From a virus, in IMG/VR virus record IMGVR_UViG_3300044960_000409, positions 1 through 43,497 of that record: a stretch of DNA of 43,497 nucleotides; one strand, 5' to 3'. The first letter of the stretch is position 1; every line of letters begins with the position of its first letter. Below are positions 12,101 through 17,205 of this stretch, one piece after another. The notes under the pieces were generated by a model that was not told the DNA's origin, searched no databases, and saw nothing but the letters and a program-made list of their open reading frames with translations. The position numbers were made by a program, and so were the translations under genes.

Positions 12101-13367
12101 CCGCTCCGCCTGCCGTGCCAACGGCCGGTCCAACGCCGAGGCTGCCGATGGTGGCCGCCGTGATGGCGGCTGCCTGCATCCACGCCCGCTCCGGAGATTC
12201 GGCCTCCGCCTGCAGCTGCGCAGGCGTGGGGCTCGGCAGTTTGACGCCATGCCACAGACTTTCATCAGGCCGCGGCGGCAGCATCGCGCCTTCGGGCGGC
12301 GGGACCACAAATTGCCGCGGCCTTCCCGGCGGTGTCAGGCGTTCGTGGCCAAGGCGCATGCTATGCGCGTCCAGAAGTGGGCTCTTTACCTTGTCGGCGT
12401 TCTCTACGATGTCCCGGCTGATGCGCGCCGTCAGATATGCGTGCCTGACGGCCTCCGGGTTCCATTTGAAACCGGCGTATTTGACGTCGGCCATCAGCTC
12501 GTCCAGGCCCTCCCACGGCTCCGCTTTGACCCGCCACGTTGCGATCAACCGCTTGGCCTGCTCGCTTAGCTGAGGCCCTTTATACTCGCTGACCTTCTCG
12601 AACTTTGGCGGCTGCTTGAACTCGGGAAGCGGTTCCTTGAACTGCTCCAGCCTGTCTCTGACGGTGTAGAACCCGCCGAAGTGCTTCTTGTTATACGGGG
12701 CGTCGAGTGTGTCGTAGATTACTTTGCGGCGTCCGCCTGCTGCGGCATGGACGAACTTCTTGCCGCCAAGGTAGATCCCGGCATGGAACACCTCGCCCGT
12801 CTTAGGCCTGCGGAACAGGATCACGTCGCCCGGCTGAGCCTCGGCCTCGCCAACGCGTGTAAGGGTCTTCTCCATCTCCTTTGTCGTCCGCGGCAGCTTC
12901 AGGCCAAGGTCACCGAACACGCACTGAACAAAGCTGGAGCAGTCATAAGGGGTGTTCCTGTCAGCGCCGCCCGGTGCTCCGAACTTGTACGGAGCGCCGA
13001 GACGTTTCTCTATCGCCTCTGTCAGGCGCTGCTGCGTCTCGGGGGAGAAGCTGCCGTACCTCGGAGTCATGACCTTATTGCGTATGAGGACGTCCTCTAT
13101 GGTCTCTCCGGGGCGGCGCTTCAGATTCTTCATCTGAGCTTCCTGCTTGGCCGCTCCTTCCGGCGCAACCGTGCTCATAGCACCTACGCGCGTCAGGATG
13201 TCCTCTATGGTCTCTCCGGGGCGGCGCTTCAGCTCTTTGAGGGATTCGGGCAGCGGCTTTTCTACAGGCTCTTCCTGCCACACTTCGGGCACCCTGTATG
13301 GCCCGAAGCTCATATCCTTCAAGAACTGCTCAATGTCGTCGTAGTCGTAGTCGTTCTGCCGCCTCAT
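1..13367 (-). CDS. Giant 4507-aa polyvalent/ejection protein (N-terminal 99%)
   Basis: The frame is open from ATG 13367 to base 1 and continues across the circular junction to a TGA at 43214-43216, giving 4507 residues. The ATG overlaps the stop of the preceding gene (ATGA). Domains read by hand: a duplicated PGETIED motif (about residues 45-100); an NlpC/P60 cysteine peptidase (about 110-225; Cys143 in YDCSSF, His195 in FHAGIYLG); Ala/Gly-rich hydrophobic stretches (about 390-780); a zincin motif HEIYH at 943-947 with acidic residues downstream; eight EKPA repeats (about 1526-1560); a ParB/sulfiredoxin-type segment (GHH at 1637-1639); a degenerate ART-type entry motif near 2852-2875; a polyvalent-core-like segment with GLVMPSLAI (about 3130-3190); and hydrophobic segments near the C-terminus (about 4100-4330). 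Its place after two internal-virion-like genes and before lysis matches T7 gp16, so I infer a virion ejection protein with cell-wall hydrolase activity. The separate roles of the internal domains are unknown. Confidence 0.93.
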   Translation of the reverse strand, partial: MRRQNDYDYDDIEQFLKDMSFGPYRVPEVWQEEPVEKPLPESLKELKRRPGETIEDILTRVGAMSTVAPEGAAKQEAQMKNLKRRPGETIEDVLIRNKVMTPRYGSFSPETQQRLTEAIEKRLGAPYKFGAPGGADRNTPYDCSSFVQCVFGDLGLKLPRTTKEMEKTLTRVGEAEAQPGDVILFRRPKTGEVFHAGIYLGGKKFVHAAAGGRRKVIYDTLDAPYNKKHFGGFYTVRDRLEQFKEPLPEFKQPPKFEKVSEYKGPQLSEQAKRLIATWRVKAEPWEGLDELMADVKYAGFKWNPEAVRHAYLTARISRDIVENADKVKSPLLDAHSMRLGHERLTPPGRPRQFVVPPPEGAMLPPRPDESLWHGVKLPSPTPAQLQAEAESPERAWMQAAAITAATIGSLGVGPAVGTAGGAARFVAGPAGTMLAEQAPLLTARLAAREMAPEVLKRAAQYMIAGRAAQSAADIVTNKVQEVYRSAVSDAASLKDERPPKGPVGTAVNAFLAGGLNIEAALAYKRGDYEEAARLAATADRMGRAKGVEEIKKKGLDPTHLDWWKYALGNWGQGIWDLTWEQLGQQVPEIARSPVAGIVGAVLGKATGVGGIATGLAAGALGQARSEYAIDSALEEFNYLREHGVNVKDARALRWAAANPTFRRKAEEYGHIHGQTTAALGVPGSLATMGLGAWAATPGISMLQRLGRGALATTAGAVAESGQELGAQLAVGTPLASRKMAAEVLSEGLLASGGAAVTALTGAAIGKLGGQYAQQAAEAALEEVTGEKRRPAPEFVKPPKGHAFRDKDGYGVNFEGVQTSERWADIKEALAQGESSEAFTRAYLRKILRSVPGGQHVEVDVETVPNGVRVKTEGGRTFTIEARDDEFFRRAVEESREAYERSRETIKNAADLPPAFTDITDPNNPRVFVRMENPDTVDIGDVAHEIYHVMRHGGLVTDDEHMALAKVGAQKYGLSVNWANSQSVDEAAAYTMTYLAREMARGGSAPVVVRRVADFIRALYKPEFRTYRQFRSQWASGGVQAREWSPEAAAQAETGPEAAASGQAQPGQGWRRPASPLAPRDIGMPTPPPMYVGPPINVPRWQPGQVPEGATTTDPYEIRRRERLEEMRTLAVPATDSSRRSIIQRRAFPRTLDLGPYVAEAPRGQRTNGPAYSVRLKESQTPVARQLYYDEARLLGEFLKKAAPDGAITPEVATRFAEQASRDVSGTQDYVAQALLAHAGVAQQPRYAEEATQPEPQKPAPAEQAPSELDKPSRFTMEPVPPEQKETQPQQPAQPAAEPEKAPETPAKLPPVQVRKVNEYRTEVGHLDLPDEEVPYTYRGVYLRPTWFDDEQFEQGVKTIRDSIEHYARGPYKAVIDNDFNHLKLSRRLTPEELGPAGLYEDPDAGRFRKGQKFFVRSRDGFYYNAVYTLVRDTGVRERGERVYQLRLNAASWTDNPRGTTDFRASELVPVTRANAEVVRRGVVAENRDFHPNVRAYLDRYFARHPEGWWSRLPGEEAEKAPPRTEAEKPAEKPAEKPAEKPAEKPAEKPAEKPAEKPAEKVSRPSPDSMEDREVRIDEWVDPGSIKVHPEIQFKTGLVDLENRVTDTLRGTDVFFVDQARQLDVWEREDGTRYVVHGHHRLDLAKRAKRFLIERPTSDPDNPIELVEQKDRKIPIRILRESDGWTLEKVRGWAAVSNIRAGHSTALDALRALRDLNMDMSRLQEHGISLRMGIARNIRGLAKLSDEALANVANGAVSEDVGAAIGDYVSDHDLQLMVMRGIMQTEITSYQKAALFAQDILQQHEIQRTGPGFTGGTGQMVLDEAWAQTLADVEAVVYQVKEVLAKKARQYRAAVLAPTDVELLEGESIKAEERKAEAESVASSNRHILDKVRMLFNLDRDLDERVRQKIRDGIKIDRVPTPSELAAEFFPEVLDKLRLSIAQLQEQQRQREAEAAKRQQDQAGQQSMFTVREAAPEARNAVQTYAHLPRVGARDGAYELPAAPPVMVASGGLGIADAVASIASVREVLKARRVPQSVIDALAGPNPEIDAFEKSLPLGTRRLTLKDIPGTSGLVRLARGIGDIPVNITVLSDTSAARGGWDLTPTMALTPGSASRDGGHVLNVYITRHARSMLPGATLRTALQAAAMRELGADAWLQRASSGNRFGVAYLSEPGRQVIGRAPDGRTVESVRETLAEWTRDKRKKFPVSELSDAQRRAIRANWLDHTSPHHTAAKYVLKMLAKGAPAEYEMITGRQSPLATREYLFTLAGERATRGYTDDYAEFSSFNQDVLARFGHSLERGLVRAKELEAQGVPQSEIYKQTGWRRQNNGHWATEYLGQRKEWHLPSAVKELRSGDSVRLGELLFTDEYERLYPGVAATKVTVVPGFPQKLVGVVTKVEMNPLGDVDWARTEIRVPEPMITKGDFEPEHILPHLQSLISIHEGWVPPPQWHMIGDPDVIRDAYMLYASRHERMTTPMRYAHVAWSPESPPLLKKVIGSDTVGLKVLAAAGYPGQEMALNPYGPRGFQWLEALIAHDPEAENRLMELRATAVKQHHTKTRVSAIMPEVSWMYGEDLGNIPVCILTDIASSGVIGIHYKRLGGVEAVQPSGLAVYLGVGPGREEAARAADILGQLVMAAKVLQGIPWSEVPAVKTPSVARRLFTAGQGSLFGNDELEDLVGFGSIQDYVPLAPLAADTDIGAPYTRYSTKPQEYPYGAIRTGTPLTVEAMKAHKLIERPFGWPMGQAMVGQRAIEGAAGMSTVWRYAGDGKWQRFEGGRWAAPTSLPADQVRRFIPYTDKNIQVLEAVGNTKVPRVTQARLQYQSVQGRLFTVRDRTPDAFATPDPAITGSTAFKRWFSGSVVRDRQGRPQVLFQSAAAGAAALARGHKGLKVYTTPSPVDYIRSIANAVDVKVGPRMFVPASMVWNSLTPEARKRVAALARRLAIGPDNEAALAPEAVELTTFEATLEHTGGDPIIAALTEVFGKREVPDFEPRKIVDALRLLGLEATAFNPDAYRGDYVPTLIRIESPVTNEDLQSGTSEVRRVLSAAAVTPARKKGLADALARLAAGDAGGITGWMVEALQDMGRDGFYLQIGGKPMAIPFWASQVRLAVPPGDWAIPGTQPERLFSADTKMIVTHGTSNVMPSAPAYMYGWKGLVMPSLAIHRPGKTPDIGTVTLIADPKLIPWDDDRLYVYSGDAYTPVPSMREPLRSAIVGQFRTNYRMPSATFTPGQSAYDVVTGQPEYRAAVNALRGDYGIDILTPKPDGESRIGQPEYSWVSLLLSHDFPEIAGKLADVADPARTFRWRTDASRAVAGLALETAEAAAGRAAVLAAGLRLSDFPPFFKKGEGVREARGILKRIAALKKDIRRFQIEWNAGTAYMQMPQDAAEHAGKTLAELTRIARDGFELARKHEDILDDFLASVMRFVTYNTPSELVTADNVEGLYRVTPEIVNAYAARYKTVAGRVLAATAGVRPDQDVESLVTVEHWIKPLKRLKGLKDVKGRAPYLMPSDVPGATSIPIDYEMRGAMEFLRNLQRQGEITEEDAERVSDHVARIWDEAMLLLPHREFDAARTAEEVISNRIPRPVLNRYGPLVYQTLLAEIENQQQMYAAPYFEAKYMGHMPLNVFKLAIAGTETARTDLKAALRRAGIELIPYREREGHRARQTAVEEAAARHDLIFWTAGDPPPDDGTVFVYRGSRKEMEDDLRMGKRISSINVKLIDLSMASDPDRVLDEFRAFARKQAEDIRAPQSWNKTRILALAAAADLTPERMRRLLGRPVTAASPEELIAVYGVMLNLREEAHAAAVTYFNEPTLENARAMAEAQRQYELAWMLADAQTRRAGQALNALKMIKRAFDSQEPAAIVAQRLMEIQGHITDMQMMAIQQANGDPVELRKLLDRAMDLQLRFGDKLHAIQYCALLSSIGAHAANLYGNLFHWFLTESVTKPVAGVLDAAAGGDRSRYAGVNQLTAIYELASTKAGRVELVKMLTGAVHSARAAFRFGADQQTLDKYELRWIKDLPNIRVGDKEYVNPINWPGRALLASDSMARAIITRLYIEEMAMSSARAYFGRRGIKPTPQEYAAYIAETRAKLAMDPYTTEQANEYADDILYTKQHPTGFVGQFFNLVEESVWEGIKPVKFVVPIKNVVVNMARVSGQYTPLGFIEFLLRHKHLNRRQKTLLLSRAIVGTAFITGVLAMQSAGMIQLVGEGPDPALSTERLRRNLGKRAWTIRIGNIYIPLQEFGPLAMAMYFAAGWTQAVKEGNTPLLSGFLAMYQGLLETTFLQGISSFMKALSDGGTWVERTGSNILNQLIPYSGLLGNIATAVHPVAPFLQRRPEEREVHAIARRLASRFPVIRGMLPQQIDPFGRPVPQEPTGLRAFFRIAGMRYKEDPVVDELLRIRYGPAYVSSIMTINKKQYRLSWEEWLQYQKEAGPRVYKALEELFNSEDYKNESD
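8689..8792 (-). repeat. 12-bp tandem repeat encoding (EKPA)8 linker
   Basis: Eight full copies and a partial copy of a 12-bp unit (plus strand TTCTCTGCAGGC, the first two copies with TTCTCC). In the frame of the giant protein it encodes Glu-Lys-Pro-Ala repeats at about residues 1526-1560, between the zincin-containing region and the ParB-type segment. Such charged Pro/Ala repeats are typical stiff inter-domain linkers. The copy number is likely variable. Confidence 0.9.
13093..13232 (-). repeat. Duplicated PGETIED motif near the N-terminus of the giant protein
   Basis: Two exact 32-bp copies (13093-13124 and 13201-13232), 108 bp apart, each encoding a segment with LKRRPGETIED just before the NlpC/P60 domain. 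The exact nucleotide identity points to a recent in-frame duplication of a 36-codon unit. Confidence 0.85.
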
Positions 13368-15070
13368 CGCTCTTCAGGCCCCAGCATGAACTCCAGCGCG
13401 TTCGCTATCTGCTCGTCGGTCCAACCCTTCTTGCGCATACCGGCGACAGTCTCTGGCTTGACCAGGGGGCGCGGGTCGGTCTTGGACATGCGCGTTGACA
13501 TGACCCTCTGGATGTATTGCTTGGCCGTCTCTCCAGGCTTGCGCGCCCAGGCCGTGTTCTTGGCTGCAGCCTCTTCCGGCGCGCCCGGCAGCTTAGGCTG
13601 TGCTGTGGGGGCACCCGAAGGTGCCCCCTTCTGGCTCACCGGGGCACCAGGGGCGGAAGGGCCTCCGGATCTTTGCATCTCTTTTCGGGCCGCTATGGCC
13701 CTGAAGGCGTCGGACATTGACCGGTAGACCGGCCCCAGGTCCTTAGTGGACTCATACAATTCAGCCTCCATGCCAAGCTGAGCGTACCTGACAGCAAGGG
13801 CGTTGGTAGCCTGAACATCTAGCCGGTTCTCCCGGTCTATAGCCAGAGCCAGCATCGCGGCTGCGTTCCTGAAGTTGGCCCACCCGAGGTCGAGGCGGCC
13901 CTGAGCTATGTCGAGCATCGCATTGTCGAAAGCCTTCTTGTGGGCCTGCCAGTCAACCTTGAGCTTGTACTCCTTGGCGGTCATGTCTATGGCCTGAGCT
14001 ATGCGGTCAGTTACAACCCTGACCTTCTCCAGATTGGCCTTGTCCAGCGCGGCCAGCGTGTCGTTGTAGATCGTCTTGAACGTCTCGAAGTCGGTCTCCG
14101 TGTCCCACGGGACCATCACCTTGTACGCCTCGTAGGCTCCTTCAGGGCTCAGCCTACCCATAGACTGCTGGCTGACGATCGTCCTCATTGCCGCAAGCTG
14201 CACCTGCTGCCTCGTCCTGATATCGCGAGGGTCAGGCGCTGTCATGTATTTGACGAACGGCTCAGGCGGCGCCTGCGGCTCCAGCGGCGACTGCGGGGAC
14301 TGCAGTGGCGGCGCGGCTGGCTCGTAAGCCGGAGGCGTGACGCCGGGGGCTATCCTCTGCACCGGAGTCCACGCCCCCAATGGTGGCTGGCTCAATGGGG
14401 GCGTGGATCCGGTGCTCGGCAGGGATGGACTGGCTGCCAGCGGGCCTCTGGAGGGTGGCATCAGAAGACCGCGCTGGACAGCTGTCTGGTACAAGTCTGC
14501 TGGCGAGATGCTCAGTTGCAACGGCTGCCTAGGCTGCTCTGGCTGCTGCTGGCGCTGCTGCAACTGCCGCTCCGATTGCTGCACCAGGGACGCGAAATAG
14601 CTTCCAAGGTGCGGATACTCCTTCACGAAGGAGTCCCAGGTTGCCTTCATCAGGCTCTGGACGTCGGGGTCATTCGGCGAGCGCCCCTGAAGGCCCAGCT
14701 TGCCGCGCAGGGACGCTACAGCTTCCAGGCCTTCAATGCCGGACTTCACCGCGCCGTACGGCTTTACTGAGGGAAGCCCATATTCCCGCGAGAGTTCGTT
14801 TGCCGCATCGTAGTAAGGCTGTGCAGCCGCGACGCCTTCCGACTTCTCAAGCTCCCGCCCCTTCTGGACAAGCGACTCCCAGCGCTGCATTGCGGAGGAC
14901 TTGTCGCTGCGCGGCTTGGACTCTAGCTCCTGCTTGAGCGCCTCCAGCTTCAGCTGACTTTCCAGCATCTGCTGCCGGTGGCGCTCGTATTCCATCATGT
15001 TCTGGCGATAGCGGCCTGCGCCCGAACCAAGGACGACAAGCAGGCCAAGGAGTCCTTCTCCGAGATTCAT
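13364..15070 (-). CDS. Internal virion-like protein, 568 aa
   Basis: I recognise no enzymatic domain. The N-terminus (MNLGEGLLGLLVVLGSGAG) is a short hydrophobic, Gly-rich helix. It is followed by a long Gln/Glu/Lys-rich helical part (about residues 25-60), a Pro/Gln-rich middle (about 190-270) and a second helical region (about 280-470). A short Ala/Pro-rich linker and a helical C-terminus follow. The start lies 1 nt past the upstream stop, and its TGA overlaps the ATG of the giant gene. A hydrophobic N-terminus with long helices just upstream of the giant hydrolase protein suits a T7 gp14/gp15-type ejection protein, but that is inference from position and composition. Confidence 0.85.
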   Translation of the reverse strand: MNLGEGLLGLLVVLGSGAGRYRQNMMEYERHRQQMLESQLKLEALKQELESKPRSDKSSAMQRWESLVQKGRELEKSEGVAAAQPYYDAANELSREYGLPSVKPYGAVKSGIEGLEAVASLRGKLGLQGRSPNDPDVQSLMKATWDSFVKEYPHLGSYFASLVQQSERQLQQRQQQPEQPRQPLQLSISPADLYQTAVQRGLLMPPSRGPLAASPSLPSTGSTPPLSQPPLGAWTPVQRIAPGVTPPAYEPAAPPLQSPQSPLEPQAPPEPFVKYMTAPDPRDIRTRQQVQLAAMRTIVSQQSMGRLSPEGAYEAYKVMVPWDTETDFETFKTIYNDTLAALDKANLEKVRVVTDRIAQAIDMTAKEYKLKVDWQAHKKAFDNAMLDIAQGRLDLGWANFRNAAAMLALAIDRENRLDVQATNALAVRYAQLGMEAELYESTKDLGPVYRSMSDAFRAIAARKEMQRSGGPSAPGAPVSQKGAPSGAPTAQPKLPGAPEEAAAKNTAWARKPGETAKQYIQRVMSTRMSKTDPRPLVKPETVAGMRKKGWTDEQIANALEFMLGPEER

Positions 15071-15071
15071 C

Positions 15072-16712
15072 TTACTTCTTCTTCCATATAGACACTAGGT
15101 CGCCCAGTCCTGTCCCGAGCGCCCCTAGGCCCGTCAGCCATGAATAATCTGGCCGGGATGCCTTCCAGCGCTCGAACTCCAGGGCCGCCTGCTGGCCATA
15201 AAGCTGAGCGATGTCGGTCATTGCGGCTGCCGTCTGGACAGGTTGCACGGGGCTTCCGGAAAGACCCTGCAGCATGGCAAGCAGCTGTGCAAACTGGCCC
15301 TGCAGGTTCCCCCTTTCCTGTGCTGCCCACTGGGCGCGCAAGATCGCATCCTGGTTTCTCTGGATGTCCTCGGCGCGCTGCCACTCTGTCTTTCTCCACC
15401 AGTCCTGCGATGCGAGCTGGTCCCATGCCAGCCGGGCCGCGCGTTCGCGGGCCGCAAACTCACTGCCGTAGATCGCCTGCTGGTTAGCGGCGTCAACAAG
15501 CTCTTTCTGGAACTGCTGAGTCTTCCACCAGTCCTCAAGCTGCTGCTGAGCCAGCTGGTTTGCAAACTGACCCTCGCGCATCCTGCGCTCGTTCTCTGCG
15601 AGGCGCGCACCTAGGTCCATCTGGTATTTGAGCTGCGTGATGGCATTGCCTTCCTGCCGCAACCGCTGCTCTAGCTCGGACCTGATCCTTGCTACGTCCA
15701 GACCCATGCGCGCACCTTCGCGCCTCAGATAGTTGTCCAGTGCGGCCTGTGACGTCCCCGCGAAGGTCGAGCCGGTCAAACCGCGCCGGACGGCTTCGGC
15801 ATCAAGCATCGTGCCTTCGGCGCGGCCTATCTGCTCCAGATTCACGGCTTTGGCTAGATCGCCTGCCTCCTGTATTCTCTGACCGGCAGCCTGCCAGTCC
15901 GGCGCTGCGCTGAATTGCTCGATGTATTTGAGCGTGTCCAGCAGGTCCACGCCGGTATACTTCGATGCGTCCACCGTGTTGACAGGCCGCCCGGACGGGT
16001 CGAACTGCATCTGCTGGAACACGGGAGCCTGCAGCTCTTTGAACGGCGTGAGTTGGGGCATAGACGCCCAGTCAACGTCACGATAAGTGAACGTCGGGGC
16101 ATCTATCGTCTGACCGAACCCGAAGGCCCTAGGGTCAACAGCCGTCTTTTGCCCGAGGTCCGCCATGTTGACCTGCGGCCCCGAGCCCACAAGCTGATTG
16201 TAGTAATCCTGCAGGCCCAGCTTCTCGCGCAGCGGCGCCTGTGAGGCCGCGTATTTCTTCAGCGCCTCATCGGCCATGATGACCTTAGTGAAGTCGCTTC
16301 CGTATCGGCTCCACCACTCAGGGTTGTCCACATACTGCAGCAGCTGAGCTTCGCTGGTGAAGCGCATCGGGACTCCAGCGGCTTTGACGTCCCAGAGTTT
16401 GCTTCCCACGGTGCTCCACGTCGGCAGCTGCTGAGGGGTTCCTCCGGTCACCTGCGCCCCGCGCAGCTGTCCAAGGAGGTCTTGTGCGGTCACATTGGAG
16501 GTCGTGGCGGGGCCTTGCGGATTAGCAAGAAAGGCGGCAATGCCCGCCGCCGGGCCTGTAAGCAGTCCTAGGTTCCAGGCCTGACGCGCGGTCTCGGGGC
16601 GGCCAAGCACATTCCATTGCTCGGTCAGGATATCACGTGCTACTTGCAGATTCCGCGCCTGCTCGTATTCGGCCGGACTCGGTGGCGGTGGAGACGACTG
16701 CTTCTTTCCCAT
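15072..16712 (-). CDS. Internal virion-like protein, 546 aa, Gln-rich
   Basis: Unknown family. The protein starts MGKKQSSPPPP and has an Ala/Gly hydrophobic stretch near residues 45-65 (LLTGPAAGIAAFLA). From about residue 290 to 500 it is a long Gln/Glu/Arg-rich helical region with many Trp residues, and it ends in a basic WKKK. The start is ATG 16712, with GAGG 8-9 nt upstream; the 3' end of the GNAT gene overlaps the first 80 nt. Its position (tail genes, GNAT, this gene, 568-aa gene, giant gene) suggests a component of the ejected internal core. Nothing in the sequence shows an enzymatic role. Confidence 0.85.
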   Translation of the reverse strand: MGKKQSSPPPPSPAEYEQARNLQVARDILTEQWNVLGRPETARQAWNLGLLTGPAAGIAAFLANPQGPATTSNVTAQDLLGQLRGAQVTGGTPQQLPTWSTVGSKLWDVKAAGVPMRFTSEAQLLQYVDNPEWWSRYGSDFTKVIMADEALKKYAASQAPLREKLGLQDYYNQLVGSGPQVNMADLGQKTAVDPRAFGFGQTIDAPTFTYRDVDWASMPQLTPFKELQAPVFQQMQFDPSGRPVNTVDASKYTGVDLLDTLKYIEQFSAAPDWQAAGQRIQEAGDLAKAVNLEQIGRAEGTMLDAEAVRRGLTGSTFAGTSQAALDNYLRREGARMGLDVARIRSELEQRLRQEGNAITQLKYQMDLGARLAENERRMREGQFANQLAQQQLEDWWKTQQFQKELVDAANQQAIYGSEFAARERAARLAWDQLASQDWWRKTEWQRAEDIQRNQDAILRAQWAAQERGNLQGQFAQLLAMLQGLSGSPVQPVQTAAAMTDIAQLYGQQAALEFERWKASRPDYSWLTGLGALGTGLGDLVSIWKKK

Positions 16713-17205
16713 CGTCGTGCCTCAATATAAAGTATGATGCCTGCTCAAAGTATCGCGCGAAGAATGCGTGTTCTTTGATCTCCTCCCACACCACCGCGTC
16801 GGCCCCCATCTGCTTTGTTATGCCTATGAGGCCGTCTATGACACTGATGATCGTGCGAGGACTGCGATGCTCAGGCTCTATGTACAGGTCTTGCACGAAA
16901 GCCGCGGTCTGCGGCCACTTCTCACCATACCATTCTCCCCACGCATCGAGCGTGATGGCGACTGCGCCGATCGGCAGGACTTCCCCGCCCTGCTCGCGGC
17001 CTATCAGAAAGATAACACCACTGGCCATGACCCCCTCAAGGTGCTTCTCAAGCGCCTCGAAAGACGGCCTGTACCCCCTCTCTGCCACCTGCTGATACAG
17101 ATAGCGGAAAGCCTGGTCGTAGGCTTCGCCAGGCCCGGCCACTGGCTTGATAGCAAGAGGTTCGCCACCCCAGCGCGCTATCAGGTCTTTTATGGTGCTA
17201 GCCAT
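16633..17205 (-). CDS. GNAT-fold acetyltransferase-like protein, 190 aa
   Basis: The start is ATG 17205 (MASTIKDLIARWGG), overlapping the glycosidase stop by 16 nt; the open frame extends further upstream but that part reads as out-of-frame noise. The core FVQDLYIEPEHRSPRTI followed by a helix resembles GNAT motif A (beta4, pyrophosphate loop, alpha3), and later ADAVVWEEIKEHAFFARY fits the motif B end. The loop has HRSPRT where a typical GNAT has Q/RxxGxG/A, so acetyl-CoA binding is uncertain. GNAT-like folds are known in internal virion protein A of T7-like phages, and the position among virion genes fits that. The last 27 codons overlap the next gene and look like overprinted tail sequence. 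Confidence 0.75.
   Translation of the reverse strand: MASTIKDLIARWGGEPLAIKPVAGPGEAYDQAFRYLYQQVAERGYRPSFEALEKHLEGVMASGVIFLIGREQGGEVLPIGAVAITLDAWGEWYGEKWPQTAAFVQDLYIEPEHRSPRTIISVIDGLIGITKQMGADAVVWEEIKEHAFFARYFEQASYFILRHDDGKEAVVSTATESGRIRAGAESASST

Noticed and set aside
10917-12569. Plus-strand open frame of 550 codons
   Set aside because: Also antisense to the giant gene, Cys/Arg-rich noise; several similar frames occur along 1-13367 for the same reason.
1-13367. Virion RNA polymerase in the giant protein (as in N4)
   Set aside because: I saw no T7/N4-type polymerase motifs in the hand-read translation, and consensus sigma70 promoters point to host polymerase.
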